From Globodera rostochiensis (taxonomy: Eukaryota > Nematoda > Chromadorea > Rhabditida > Heteroderidae): a stretch of 64,000 nucleotides of DNA. Position numbers and translations under genes: made by a program. A model generated the notes under the pieces. The model was not told the origin of the DNA. It was given only the letters and a program-made list of their open reading frames with translations, and ran no database searches. This document shows positions 22,520 through 33,183 of this stretch, piece after piece; the stretch's first letter is position 1, and every line of letters begins with the position of its first letter. The DNA is taken from NCBI GenBank assembly GCA_018350325.1, contig JAEVLN010000002.1, positions 6,231,027 to 6,295,026 of the forward strand, read 5' to 3'.

Positions 22520-23329
22520 ATTTTGATTGCTTTTGTGTATTATCTTTTTTTTTAAATAATTTTCTGCAGAATTTTAAGATAATTTTTAAATTTTTTAAAT
22601 TTTTCAATTTTATAAACTTGATTATTGCTTTTATTTAAACAAATACTTTTGTTCAAAAAGAGATATTTTTTTTGTAATCCTTATTCTGCTTATTTCAAAG
22701 TATATTAAATTTTTTTTTCATTTTTACTTTTTTACAGGTAAAATTTGGTATCTTTTCTTTTACACATCAAAATTAAATTATCAAGTCGTAATATTAACTT
22801 ATAAATTTAATATAACTTAAAAGTAGAATATAAGAAACTCTACTATGTGAAGAAAATTGAGAGAGTCCTTGCGAATTCATAAATATATGAGAATATAAGG
22901 TAAACAAATCAATTATTCTGGCGCAAAATAAAATGACGACGTTAAACGAGAAATGTTCATTAACAATGTCATTTTTATATACCCGAGAGTTTGTTGTATT
23001 ATTTCCTGCTGTTAAAATTTAGTAAATGGTTTAAAATATCTTTACATTATTTTTATTAATAATTAAATCTATTTAAAAAAATTAAATGGCATAGTTCAGA
23101 ATTTTCAGTAATACTATAGTTAATTCATTTCAGTTTTATTAGTAATATTTATTAATTCGTTTGGTGTGTTCACGCTGGCGTCTTTCGCAAATCCGTGATG
23201 ATTACAGGGCATAACATGATTCTTTCTTTGATTTGCAGTTTTATATTTCTTACAAGAAATATATACAGAAGAATAAACTCTTATTAGCATCATAAAATAT
23301 TAACCAATTTACATCTTAACTTTTATCCA

Positions 23330-23625
23330 AACTCTCGGCTTTATTTTCTAATTTATGTTCTATTTTTAGTAAATTTTTAAATCATTATTTTCTTGTTGAT
23401 TAGTTTAAAAACGTATATAGTAATTATTTTATAATGCCTTCTTATTTATAAGAACATTCCAAGTTAGTTACTTTAAGCTTTTCGGTTTACCCGTGATGGG
23501 CCTGCCCGTGCAATGTTCCATTTGCGAAGAATCTCTTTAGTTTTAAATTATACTTTTTGGTTGGCACTTTCCGGCTTTGTTAATTTTTGTTTTTTAAGTG
23601 AATTTTGAAACAAAAATCCGTGGGG
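23330..23625 (+). repeat. AT-rich block F3, copy 1, with unique island
   Basis: Shares AACGTATATAGTAATTATTT-type sequence and GGCACTTTCCGGCT with 34560-34985. Between these conserved parts, 23487-23545 is a GC-richer island unrelated to the one at the matching place at 34 kb. Through this island a frame reads AFRFTRDGPARAMFHLRRIS and continues into the conserved part to a stop at about 23610. Confidence 0.55.
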
Positions 23626-24070
23626 AGGCCTTTGAAATCATCGTTTTCATATTAACACTTTACAACTTTTGAGTACGACGGTAATTGCTTTTCGCGCTTA
23701 TTTTTATGATTCTATTTGCTAACATTTTTCGACGGCGCTTTTCGACATATTTCTTTCGCTCATTTTGATTGATATCTTTTTTAGCTATTTTATTTTACAC
23801 ATTTTTTTTGTTTTTTAATTTTGTTTTTTTCGTGTAGACTCTTTTCCGCGCTGGTCGCAACAGATTTAATTTTAAAAAATAATTCTATTAATTTTTCATT
23901 TTTCAAAGCTTCGCAATAAATTTGAACATTTATTCATACAATATAAATTATTTTAAAAATGTAAATGTAAACACAAGAAGACGCGTATTATTGATTTAAA
24001 GTGCGTTCACTGTTGTAATTCGCAAGTGAAATTTGTATAAAATAATCGTAGAATAGGTAAAGAATCTTAG

Positions 24071-24211
24071 GAAATATGTTATTTGTCTTATTCTTTCTAC
24101 TTGAAAAATTGCATAATTAAACTTTTCCTCGCTCAACTTTATCGCTCTTCAACGTTGCTGCTTGGCGGCCAATTTAATCTTAAATTAATTGGGGATTGTC
24201 TTGAATTTTAA
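24071..24211 (+). CDS. Candidate terminal exon, 46 codons
   Basis: GAATCTTAG is followed by a frame open to TAA: KLFLAQLYRSSTLLLGGQFN then LKLIGDCLEF at its end. The front half is A/T-driven. The GC-rich part (24125-24180) carries the signal. Family unknown. Confidence 0.38.
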   Translation, partial: EICYLSYSFYLKNCIIKLFLAQLYRSSTLLLGGQFNLKLIGDCLEF

Positions 24212-24707
24212 AATAGATTTTTGGGTTTTTTTATGCATTTTTTGATGTTAAGCGCTCGAGGGCTTAAGTCGCATAACCAACTCTCTTACTTAATCACTTT
24301 TATTATCAAATTAGAAATGATTTTTAAATCATTTAAAAATCAAATCCAAATAAGAATTTTTATTTCAACATTTTCATTATCAAAAATAAGTCTTCATTAT
24401 GTGCAGTAGGAGGAAAACTTTAATAAAATTCTTATTTTGTTCTTTGTATTAGATTTGTGATTATTTTATTTTTGAGATTTTTTTTCATTCAGTTCTTTTT
24501 AATTTTTTGTTTTTATAGATATTATTTTTACAGGAGTTACTGTAAAGTTTAAATTGCTTTAATGAATTTATCAATATATTATAAGATACTGCTTTAATTA
24601 CTTTTTTCATTGATTTTGATATTTACCCAAAATTTTTTTTTTTAATTTTTAAAACAAAACAATTGTTTTTCGAGGTTTTGTTGATAGTCGGGTTCTCTTA
24701 GGGCTAG

Positions 24708-24806
24708 TCAGATTCCGCTGAACTCGCCGGAGCCGATTGGTGTTTTTTTGCCCGGTTTTTAAGTGGGGGTAGGCCAATAAGTTTATTCCCAATTGGTATT
24801 ATTTGA
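24708..24806 (+). CDS. Candidate exon SDSAELAG...
   Basis: TTAGGGCTAG precedes an open frame: SDSAELAGADWCFFARFLSG, then GRPISLFPIGII and TGA. GTAGGCC after the SGG codons is a good donor, giving an exon of about 60 nt. Composition contrasts strongly with flanks. No domain recognised. Confidence 0.48.
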   Translation, partial: SDSAELAGADWCFFARFLSGGRPISLFPIGII

Positions 24807-25043
24807 TCAACTATTTATTTGGTTAATTATTTATTAATTAAAGGGGGTTCTCTTTTGGAATAAGTATAATTTGATGTCTTCTTTTGGGCTTTGATATTTT
24901 TATTTTATCAAATTTAGCTTTGCAATACGCATATTTTACTATTTTAGTTGTTGTGAGATTTTCTTGTGTGAAAATTAAAAACTAAAACAACATAATCCGG
25001 GCTGCATATATTTCTTTGACTCTTTAATGTAATTTCCCATTGA

Positions 25044-25148
25044 AAACCATTTACCAGCCTTGCACATTTGTCGATTTGCGCAACTCGATTATACAAGATA
25101 GGCCCAAGATTGTCTATGTTTGCACAGCTTTTAGAAACAATATTTTAG
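25044..25148 (+). CDS. Candidate exon, 34 codons
   Basis: Open from TGA to TAG. An acceptor TTACCAG at 25051-25057 would start the exon at LAHLSICATRLYKIGPRLSM followed by FAQLLETIF. Family unknown; see the rejected list for a tempting but unsupported resemblance. Confidence 0.38.
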   Translation, partial: KPFTSLAHLSICATRLYKIGPRLSMFAQLLETIF

Positions 25149-26658
25149 TTATTTTTTTTATTATTACGTCGCTGAATTTTTAACTGTTTAATGGCGCTTT
25201 TATAATAAAAGAGAATTTCTTAATTTAATTTAATTTTTTTAAATTAAAATGAATTTTCAGCGCCTCCAATTCCTTTGTCAGAGTTTTATTGAGAATTATT
25301 TTCCATTTGCGATTTTTTCCATATTTCGCCATTTTTCAAAAATTCCTTAACAAAAATGCAAAAAAACAAAAAATGCATCCCTAAAGATAGACTATTTAAA
25401 AATTTTCAAAAAATGCACCCCTAAAAATTGACTTTTTTGCGACTAAAAATTCTGCCACAAAAAATGAAAATTTTTAAAATTCTGCTTTATTTTCAAAAAA
25501 AAAAATGTTTCTGAAATTCCTTTAATTTACATATAAAAATTTTTATTACTCGCTTTACCTTTATACATTTATACCTTTGAAATTTTTATTTTATATAATT
25601 AATTTAGCTTTAAGAATTTTAAAATTTATGTATTAACCGCTTGCTATTTTATTTTTATAGATGCCTTTAATAATATTTAATAAATCTCACAACCAAAATA
25701 ACTTCTTTTCATTTCGGTTTCTTAATGGATTTAAAGCCAATCCTATTTTTTTACCTCAGTTTTAGCAATATATTTTTTAATTTTAGGGTGATTTTTGTTT
25801 TTAGTTTTTGACTAAAATATTTTATTTACCTAATAGCTTTTTTTGCTACATTTTTTTAGAATTTTGATTTTTTCATAATATGAGGATTTACATTTGCATA
25901 TTTTGGGACAAATTCTTAAAATTGCGTTTTTGTTTTTGAACCCTATTTTAATGGGGAAAATTATCTACGTCTCAAAAAATAAACGAAAAACCTTCGTATT
26001 ATCTTAACCTAAATTTTGGATGAATGTGTGAACGAGTGAATGGCGAATAAAAATGACGCCCGGCAATTGATTGGCGTAGAGAGTGCAGATATAAGTGCAG
26101 CAGAGAAAGAAGATAAAATGGTGGCACATATTCTCTCACCCTTTTCTTTCTCTGTTCATCATTGCATCTTTTGCTGTTGTGCCGAACAGACGCGACCGGC
26201 GGGGGGGGGGTGACCACACAAACCGAAGAGCTGGCATTCAATGAGTTTTGGGATATCTGCAGATTCTTAGTATTCGATTGGCAATTAAAACACCTTGAAT
26301 TCTTATGAAAAAGTTAATCAACAAATTAACATAAATTGGCACCGAAGGCGAGAAAACTTGCGGGAAGGGCTTACCGACCAGGGATGTGCAACATCAGAAA
26401 ATAAAATCCGAAACCCGAAATTTCCAAAACCTCAAAAAATCCTAAACGATTTAAAATCCGAAAACCCAAAAATCCTGAAATTGCGAAATTTTCCGAAATA
26501 TCCAAAACCCGAAATTTTTTCAAGGATTTTTTTGCATTTCTGATTAAAAAAAGGTTTTATGCAAAATTATTAACATTTTAAATTCCTCTCGTCGAGCTAA
26601 AAAAATTTTTGAAATTTTTTTAGAATTTACGATATTTGTTAAGGTTTTAACTTGGGGG
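25149..26658. other. AT-rich DNA with repeat relics
   Basis: 26012-26255 matches both flanks of the element at 3429-4304 and represents a related site without it. A piece of it (26205-26255) recurs inverted at 45885-45935. At 26382 CAGGGATGTGCAACATC starts a probable hAT-type relic rich in CCGAAA units up to about 26530; open frames there are repeat-driven. A G11 run lies at about 26201-26211. Confidence 0.45.
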
Positions 26659-26982
26659 TTGGCCATGTCGAGGTCGGGGACGACGAGCCAATTTTGGGGC
26701 TTGGGGAGCTACCCTATTGTAAATATTAAACAATTTTTTGAGAATTCTGCCCACTTCTGGGCATGGATTTCCGAAAATGCAATTTTTTGGGGAATGCATT
26801 TGCACTACCGCTCGACTACACAGTATCAAAGGCTGTCCGGTCTACGTTGCACACAACCACAATCAGTCGTTGAAATGATTATTTTAATGGCGAAATTAAT
26901 AAATGTAAAAAATTGTGATGGGATGCATATGATAGATAAGAAAGTCAATGTTTATTTTCCAATGCTCGAGCTAAGAAAATAG
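26659..26982 (+). CDS. Open frame of 107 codons, doubtful
   Basis: It starts MAMSRSGTTSQFWGLGSYP and is open to TAG at 26982. The overlapping minus frame (26647-26829) is also open and P/R-rich. Because it follows a transposon relic directly, it may be repeat sequence. No domain recognised. Confidence 0.25.
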   Translation: MAMSRSGTTSQFWGLGSYPIVNIKQFFENSAHFWAWISENAIFWGMHLHYRSTTQYQRLSGLRCTQPQSVVEMIILMAKLINVKNCDGMHMIDKKVNVYFPMLELRK

Positions 26983-27076
26983 TCGAAAAGAAAAGTGCCA
27001 ACTAACAACATTTTTGAGGTAATTCGGAAAATGTTAATAGTGCCCAGAAACGACAAATTATTAACTAAAATTGCAA

Positions 27077-27171
27077 ATGCATTATGTCGGCGTATTATTT
27101 GCAACCGAGGTCATCGCCCGTTTTGAGGGCATGTCTAAGCGCAACGACGCCTTAATTCAGCTAAAATTCGG
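27077..27171 (+). CDS. Candidate first exon MHYVGVLF...
   Basis: ATG opens MHYVGVLFATEVIARFEGMS, then KRNDALIQLKFG, reaching a consensus-like donor GTAAAT at 27172. Base composition is about balanced against A/T flanks. Further islands on the same strand (27682, 28118, 28404) could belong to the same gene. Product unknown. Confidence 0.5.
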
Positions 27172-27584
27172 GTAAATACTGCGCCCAAAATCTGTAAAAA
27201 CAAATCAATAAGAGGAAAAAAATAGTTATTTGTGTAAATTTAATTAAAAAGGTTACTAACTTATGAGAGTAAAAATAAAATACACTTTAAAACGAAATAT
27301 TGCATCAACCCAAAAAAATAATCAAACTTAAAAATTTCAATTCAGTAAAGGTTTTGTTAATTCACAAATCATTAAATATTGATCAAAAATATTAATATTA
27401 TTATCACAAAGTAAATGATAGCATAAAAATTAAAATGCTTTATTATTATGACGCATATTAGATAGAAAAACTGTGTTATTAATAAGAGGAAAAAATCTTA
27501 AACAAATTATTTTTGCAAGATAAAACCAACAGAAATCGGCCTTCAGCGATTTTTAATAAATTAAGGTTTCTCGTAACCCCAAGG

Positions 27585-28060
27585 AATTAAATTACATCCA
27601 ACAATTTGCTGAGCTATATCAACGGCCAAATATCGGTTAAGATAATGAATTCTCATTTACACTTATTAATAATATAAATGATTGGTTCAAATAAATGCAC
27701 TAAATCAAGAAAAAGACAAATGCAAAACAAACAGCGTATCCAAATATTCAACCTGTGGACCTCCTTCCAAAGCTGTGGATGGTAAAATTGAAACATTTGA
27801 CTTCGGAAAGTAAAAAACGAAAAAAGAAAAATATAATTGTTTGGCTATAAAAATGAAGACAAAAATGAATCTAATTTTATCATATAAAAAATAAATCCAG
27901 CAAATTGTGTTTTAACTCAACTTATCAAAATAAAAATGCAAAAATTAATGGTCCTGAAAATTAAATTACATACAACATTCGCCGAGCTACATCAACGTGC
28001 GCCAACAAACTCTTTTCAGTTAACGAAAATAAATTACATTTAAATAATTAATAATAATCT
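27585..28060 (+). repeat. Diverged duplication around YIQQFAELYQRP
   Basis: 27590-27690 and 27962-28060 align. The first reads YIQQFAELYQRPNIG. The second has a 1-nt loss after YIQ, beyond which FAELHQRAPTNSF continues in another frame. They are paralogous pieces; the second may be a decayed exon or shifted by splicing. Confidence 0.45.
27682..27813 (+). CDS. Candidate exon KDKCKTNSVSKYSTCG...
   Basis: A 43-codon stop-to-stop frame: NQEKDKCKTNSVSKYSTCGP then PSKAVDGKIETFDFGK. GGTAAAATTG within the DGK codons gives a donor after VDG. It is hydrophilic with two cysteines. It sits between the two duplicated islands above. Product unknown. Confidence 0.48.
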   Translation: MVQINALNQEKDKCKTNSVSKYSTCGPPSKAVDGKIETFDFGK

Positions 28061-28117
28061 AAATAATATTATCATTATGTAAAAGTTAAATTAAAATATA
28101 AACAAAAAAAAAAGTAA

Positions 28118-28234
28118 AATTTAATCAATTTTAATATTTGGACAAACACCACCGCTACCCGGCCTAAAGATACACAGCTTTTAATTGACCATTTTTCTGA
28201 GAAACTAGTGGTTCAGTTAAATAAAATTAACTGA
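28118..28234 (+). CDS. Candidate exon TATRPKDTQLL...
   Basis: A 38-codon frame ending in TGA: TNTTATRPKDTQLLIDHFSE then KLVVQLNKIN. Typical helix-forming composition. No acceptor is obvious upstream (no AG close by), which is a weakness. It lies on the same strand as its neighbours at 27 kb. Confidence 0.43.
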   Translation, partial: NLINFNIWTNTTATRPKDTQLLIDHFSEKLVVQLNKIN

Positions 28235-28403
28235 AATATTAAAAAAATAATGCTAATCCAAAACCAATATTAGCAAGTTTATAAAAACAAAACTATTGTA
28301 ACTATTTGTGTTTTTTGAAATACTTAGTATAAATTGCAAGTGTTAATCATTTACCTCTAAGTTTCCATTAATAAATTATTCAGGTTTGTTTATTATTTTT
28401 CAG

Positions 28404-28509
28404 CAAATATTCAACATCCGCCATGGGGGCCGATCTTTTAAAAATACGAGGACGTATTTTTGAGGGAAAAGCAGACATTTGCAATGAGTGCACATATTTC
28501 TTTTTTTAG
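28404..28509 (+). CDS. Candidate exon MGADLLKIRGRIF...
   Basis: TATTTTTCAG precedes. The frame reads KYSTSAMGADLLKIRGRIFE then GKADICNECTYF and TAG. The C-x2-C pair (CNEC) hints at metal binding. A second frame (QIFNIRHGGRSFKN) is open too. The AT-rich flank on both sides belongs to repeat family F4 (copies at 49.8 and 56.5 kb), whereas the island does not recur there. Confidence 0.42.
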
Positions 28510-28862
28510 GTAACCTCTGATTTTATTTTATAACGATGTCTTGGTGTTTTCCAAATGCATTTGAGATTTTAAATTTTGTTTTATTTAGATAATTTTACTT
28601 TTTGACTGATATTTAATTGCTACTTTAGGTAGTTGGCAATAGGTTATGTGCTACAGCAATGCAAAAAGGTTTGCAGCCTTCATGGTTTATTATATAAAAC
28701 TGATTAAATATATTTTAAAGTATTTTTGGAAATATAATTGTGCATCGAATTTTAATCACTCTATTTTTATCTCCAAGTTTATTAGGATTGGCCCAATTTA
28801 TATTAATTTTAAAAAATACAGTGATCATGTAAAAAATAAATAAAAAATCCAAAAAGATCTAA

Positions 28863-28973
28863 ATTGTCGGGTTTTTTATACGAGTTTTTATGAGCCTCCC
28901 TTCAATTTGGCCTTCATTGAAAAAGCATGAATTCAAGAATCATTTACCAGAAAAATTGTTGGATAACTCATAG
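28863..28973 (+). CDS. Open frame of 36 codons
   Basis: Stop-to-stop frame: VFMSLPSIWPSLKKHEFKNH then LPEKLLDNS and TAG. Moderately GC-richer than flanks. No splice signals beyond chance. Confidence 0.3.
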   Translation: MVGFFIRVFMSLPSIWPSLKKHEFKNHLPEKLLDNS

Positions 28974-29040
28974 ATATCGAATAATTTTGATGTTCAATAA
29001 CCCAAATTTGCCAAAAATTGCAAATTTTGTTGAAATAATA

Positions 29041-29147
29041 TAACTCCCCTTTAAAATATAACTACCCCCTGAAATAGAACTCCCCTTTTTTTGGGGGGGG
29101 GTTGAAAAATAAAACTGCCGGGAGTTCTATTTTAGGAAATACGGTAA
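29041..29147. repeat. Small inverted repeat with G9 run
   Basis: Short tandem copies of TATAACTCCCC-like sequence on the left face GGGAGTTCTATTTTAG on the right across a poly-G stretch, so the segment can fold into a hairpin. It may be a small MITE. No duplication found. Confidence 0.4.
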
Positions 29148-29254
29148 ATAAAATAAAAATTTTTAAACAACTATAATTTAAAAACCAAAGAGCTTAAATC
29201 CTTGGTTATTATTATTTTCATACTTCTCATAAAATCATTTTTTAATAAATAATT

Positions 29255-29398
29255 TTATTTTATCTCAAGTAACAAATTATTTTTCTTTTGGTTGCCACAC
29301 ACTTGCGCTAGCTTTTCAAACGGTACCAGCGCCTTCTTGTCTACATTTTTTATCGCCACTTTTTTCACAATTTTTTTGCGTAGGTTTTGCAGCGTGTA
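29255..29398 (-). CDS. Candidate minus-strand exon, 47 codons
   Basis: One frame reads TLQNLRKKIVKKVAIKNVDK then KALVPFEKLAQVCGNQKKNN and ends in TAA. A second frame, starting right after an AG, reads MIHAAKPTQKNCEKSGDKKC. Both are protein-like, so the phase is unsettled, but the minus strand is favoured. Strongly basic. Unknown family. Confidence 0.42.
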   Translation of the reverse strand, partial: YTLQNLRKKIVKKVAIKNVDKKALVPFEKLAQVCGNQKKNNLLLEIK

Positions 29399-29778
29399 TC
29401 ATCTATAAGATACAAAATAAGCAAACGAATTTTTATTAGTTTTCTTCTAAATCGCTAAAACAGTTATTAATAATTATTAATTTTCTTATTTTAAAATAAA
29501 TGTATTCGTTCATTCATTTTAATATTTTTCAATGTAACTCTTGACTGGGAGGGCAGATTGTCCAAAACATACAATGGAAAATGGCTATCAAATCGTGAAT
29601 TGTATAGGAATAATTTTTGTATTTTTACTTTGACTCTTAAAATTGTTTTATGTAAAAATTGGTATTTTGAAGCGGATATAGCATTTAATTTAGCGCGATC
29701 CGAAGCAATCATTATTTTTAACTTTTATCGATTTTAATTTTTTGTACAAATTAATCGGTTAAATATAGAAGCAGTCAT

Positions 29779-29970
29779 TTGGGTTTGGGAGGCGCGATAT
29801 ACGTGGGTATAGAAATTATAGCTCATGCCTTACATGCCTTAAGGTTGCTAAAATTGCCAATGATTCCAAAATTTTTTTTTGTCTCGAAGTCCAATACGAT
29901 TTGTTTCTTGTTAAATTACGTACTTAAAGCCAAGTGTAAATACAAGTTTATTTTAGTAATTTCAATTTAA
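29779..29970 (+). CDS. Open frame of 63 codons
   Basis: The first part (GLGGAIYVGIEIIAHALHAL then RLLKLPMIP) is GC-richer and looks like a membrane or helical segment; the rest is A/T-driven. GGTTGCTAAA inside could be a donor. Product unknown. Confidence 0.33.
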   Translation: MGLGGAIYVGIEIIAHALHALRLLKLPMIPKFFFVSKSNTICFLLNYVLKAKCKYKFILVISI

Positions 29971-30678
29971 ATCGTTATATATGACAATCTGTGCTAAATG
30001 CTTTTTCAAAATCTGGCAATCCCAACCTGGGTATTTAAAATATGTTGAGTCAAGTATTGATAAATATTAAATAATATTTAAAAAGAATTTTACACTTTGT
30101 TAATTTTTGTTTTATATTTAATATAATCACCATATATTTTAAAATAATTTCTAAAAATTAAGCTAAATGAATTCACACTTATAATTCATATTTAACCGAT
30201 AGAAGTTTGAATTAGACTTTTTAAAGATAGGTTTAACAAAATTGTTGTTTTTCATTAAATTAGATTATAAATGAATTTTAATGAAATCATCTTTTTTTCT
30301 CATAGTTAAGGTTTACCTTTAAATGGCTTTATTATTATTTCACGAAATTGCTATTTGTTTATTGTTTGCTCGGTTTGTATAAAACAATATTTCAGAATTT
30401 CATCAATTTGTACCCAGATCGTAGCTTAATTCGTTTTCATATTTCAATACGCTGCAACTAAAAATATCTTTAGCTGTACTTCGCTAAATACTTTTATTTT
30501 TCCTATTTTCGAGCAAATTTATTTCAAAAGTTTTATTTTAAATATTGTAACTAATTAGGCTTTCAGGATATACCAGTATCAATCTTTTGTTTTTTGAGAC
30601 TATATTATTATTTATTCAGTTTTGTTTATTTTGTTTAGCATTTTTAAAGGTCACATTGTTATTTTTATTTATGTACAG

Positions 30679-30911
30679 GTAGCCAATATATTGACTATGT
30701 GTATAGTCTGCAACGCGGCCATTCGCACAGTCATTTCTCCACGCATGCACTTGCCGTTGCCACAGCAGGTCTCGCTCCCCTGCAGGCACAGGGTCATCAA
30801 TATCTCTTTAGTGGGTTTATTGGCATGCTATCAAAAGCCGACGGACAAAAAGTCCCTAGATTTTATTGCAAAAATCATATGATTTTTAATTTTTTTTATT
30901 TAATTTTTTAA
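30679..30911 (+). CDS. Candidate large exon, His/Ala-rich start
   Basis: ATGTACAG precedes. The frame reads SQYIDYVYSLQRGHSHSHFS, THALAVATAGLAPLQAQGHQ, then YLFSGFIGMLSKADGQKVP and runs on to a stop at 30911. GC is about half in the first 170 nt, the richest non-repeat stretch nearby. A second frame (30622-30882) is open and also plausible. GTCCCT after DGQK could be the donor. No family identified. Confidence 0.5.
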
Positions 30912-31110
30912 ATTTTCCATGGTTTCATGATGACTTATGCTCTTATTTTATCTTATTCCAAGTAATATAAAAAATAAGTCACCGGCATATTTATTAATTT
31001 ATATAAAATAAAATATTTATTTTTGCAATTAATTTAAATAAAGTTACAAAGTTAAGATAATAGTTTTAAATTTTTTTATGGGCATAATAAAATAGTAAAT
31101 GTGCTTATAA

Positions 31111-31224
31111 TCTTCATCGGCTGCGCAGTCGGATCGATATTCGACATCCCTTACCAATTGTGTCTTCGCCGACTTTTATGATTTCGGGGCATTTGCAGCG
31201 TTGAAGTTCGAACTCTTTTTATGA
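31111..31224 (+). CDS. Paralogous exon copy 1 (DFxDFGA motif)
   Basis: A 37-codon frame: SAAQSDRYSTSLTNCVFADF then YDFGAFAALKFELFL, stop TGA. It shares the peptide pattern CV..-DF.DFGA with 31500-31589, and the DNA strings CGACTTT and ATGATTTCGGGGCAT. The upstream AG seen in the other copy is replaced here by a stop-containing TAATCT, so this copy may be broken. Confidence 0.45.
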   Translation, partial: SSSAAQSDRYSTSLTNCVFADFYDFGAFAALKFELFL

Positions 31225-31499
31225 GAACGCCACCAAAAAAACAGTGGCGTCTGCTGCTTTTTTGGTTAGCCTCAGGTATTTTAAATTTCTATGTATTTTT
31301 GTTCTTTTTTACGTTGCAACTTCCTAATCTTTATCTTTTAATAAAATTCTAATTGAATTAAGTGATGAGAATCTGTTTAAATTTAATTATAATTTATGTT
31401 TGTATTTCAATATTGCTTTTTATTTAGGAAGAAAACATTTATTTATTGACGCACCAATTGTAGCTAACACATTCAAATATTTAAAACATTTATAACTAG

Positions 31500-31589
31500 T
31501 CCTCATACTGCGTTGATTTCAAGCCAGACAAGTGTGTATTAGTCGACTTTAATGATTTCGGGGCATACGATTTCGTTGCGGCGAATTAA
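31500..31589 (+). CDS. Paralogous exon copy 2 (DFxDFGA motif)
   Basis: TTATAACTAG precedes. The frame SSYCVDFKPDKCVLVDFNDF then GAYDFVAAN ends at TAA. Conservation of the reading frame and of a short peptide between two otherwise diverged copies about 390 bp apart is good evidence for coding. Product unknown; Asp/Phe-rich. Confidence 0.52.
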   Translation, partial: SSYCVDFKPDKCVLVDFNDFGAYDFVAAN

Positions 31590-32433
31590 GGAATTTTATT
31601 TAACATAAAGCCAATTTTTTAGCTTTGCTTTTTTAATAGTTATGTAACTTTATTCCATGTTTTATTTTGTAATTTTCTAACATTTTTTGAATTTTGACGT
31701 AATTTAAAAATATATGGGATGATCATAACCATTGAATTTTTACTTGCTGCGCAAACGCAGTTAAAATGATTAATGTTTCGATTTATTGAAATATTTTTTT
31801 AAATTTACAAATTACTCTGTAATTGTGTAAGCGCAATCGAGTGTTCATAACATTTTGGTTTCAAGTTGATTTTTAGAGACAGATGTAAGTATTAACTTTT
31901 GCAATGGGAGATTTGTTTTAAAAGTTTCTTTGAATTTATTTTAATACTTTATCTACGTTTTCCTTTGTTATTTTTATTTGTATTATTATTCATTGTTTGA
32001 TTGTAATTGGATTTTATCCGAATTTAATTGGTTTAAATCATTATGAGAACTGTTTCGCATTATGCCTGATTAAACAATTTCAAAATCAATAAAAATTCCA
32101 TATGGGTATTAGAAAATCTCGAGTCAAGTATTGTTAAATTTAATGATCTTTATATTTATAAATTTTTCAGTTTTTTGTTTATAAATAAATGTTGGTAGTA
32201 TAAATGAGAACCTTGGTAGAAGGCTTCTGCGATTGTTGATTTGATGTCGTTTTTTTACAATTAACTTTTGCAATAGAAGCTTTTGTTTAAAGGGTTTCTT
32301 TGAATTATTTTTTAATACTTGTCTACCTTTCCTTTGTTATTTTGTTACACAGTTTCTCTTTTGAATTTTTAATTAATTGTCATAGTTATGATTCTTGGTT
32401 AATATTTTAGGAATTATTTATATATGACCATAC
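31590..32433. other. AT-rich DNA with two F2 repeat copies
   Basis: 31893-31975 and 32263-32345 both carry AACTTTTGCAATRGRAG and CCTTTGTTATTTT, also seen near 22268 and 44083. No coding island. Confidence 0.5.
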
Positions 32434-33183
32434 CACTCCCGGAAAATGCGACACCAGAAAATGCGACACCGAAAATGCGACACCGGAAAATGCGACACCG
32501 GAAAATGCGACAACAAAGTTGAAAATGCGACAGTGGAAAATGCGACACTAGAAAATACGACACTAGAAAATGACATCAAGAAAATGTTTTTAAAAATTGA
32601 AAAAATTTTTAAAACTTATTTTTCTATTAATTTTTAATAAATAATATATGTAATTGTATCCTTATATAAAACAATTGCAATAATGAACAGGGGAAATATA
32701 AATTTGGACGCAATGCTAACGAAACGCATCGGCACCCGCGCGTTCACGAATCGGCAAGTTTGCCGGTGGCTATTAATGGTTCTAAGGGCCAAATGCAACT
32801 GCACCAGCAAACGACAGATGAAAACCCCATAACAACACGTCAAGCAGAGACGGAGGGCGGGTCCACTATTTTTTGCCTAAGCCTAAGCCTAGGGTGGCTT
32901 AGGCCTAAGCCTAATTAATCCCTAAGTCTCTAACTTTCCCCGAGTTATTCTATCCGGCTTTGGTGTTACTTAAAAAATTGGTTTTCCTTAATTTTCAAAA
33001 ATTTTCTTTCAAATTAGTGTCGCATATTCCAGTGTCGTATTTTCCTAATGTCGCATTTTCCAGTGTCGCATTTTCTGTCGGTGTCGCATTTTTTTCCGGT
33101 GTCGCATTTTCTGCTTGGTGTCGCATTTTCTAGTGTCGGATTTTCCGGTGTCGCATTTTCTGGTGTCGCATTTTCCGGGAGCC
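32434..33183. mobile_element. Foldback-type non-autonomous element, 8-bp duplication
   Basis: Both arms are tandem arrays of a 14-bp unit, GAAAATGCGACACC, oriented inward (about 32440-32580 and 33015-33180). The outer ends CTCCCGGAAAATGCG match exactly in inverse. GACCATAC flanks both sides (32426-32433, 33184-33191). The 8-bp duplication fits the hAT group; tandem-repeat arms resemble foldback elements. The interior has a GC-rich patch (32700-32870) and a palindrome of TTAGGC units. No transposase. Confidence 0.85.
32875..32914. repeat. TTAGGC-type units in a palindrome
   Basis: GCCTAAGCCTAAGCCTA is followed by GGCTTAGGCCTAAGCC, giving an imperfect inverted repeat of the nematode telomere hexamer inside the foldback element. 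Confidence 0.6.

Noticed and set aside
23487..23545. CSICEESL as a RING-finger start
   Set aside because: The frame stops at once and no further Cys/His ligands are seen; the competing frame is longer.
25058..25148. KIGPR string recalling Brix-domain proteins
   Set aside because: Only five residues agree and the following residues do not follow the family pattern.
26295..26543. 82-codon frame rich in NPKIL
   Set aside because: It comes from CCGAAA/CCAAAA repeats in a transposon relic.
32446..32637. 63-codon repetitive frame (MRHRKCDTGKCDT type)
   Set aside because: It is the 14-bp foldback arm read through, not a gene.
32875..32914. Interstitial telomere marking a chromosome fusion
   Set aside because: Only a few units, palindromic, and contained within a transposon with its own target duplication.
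32446..33180. CRISPR-like array
   Set aside because: The unit is 14 bp with no spacers of fixed length, arms are inverted, and the genome is eukaryotic.
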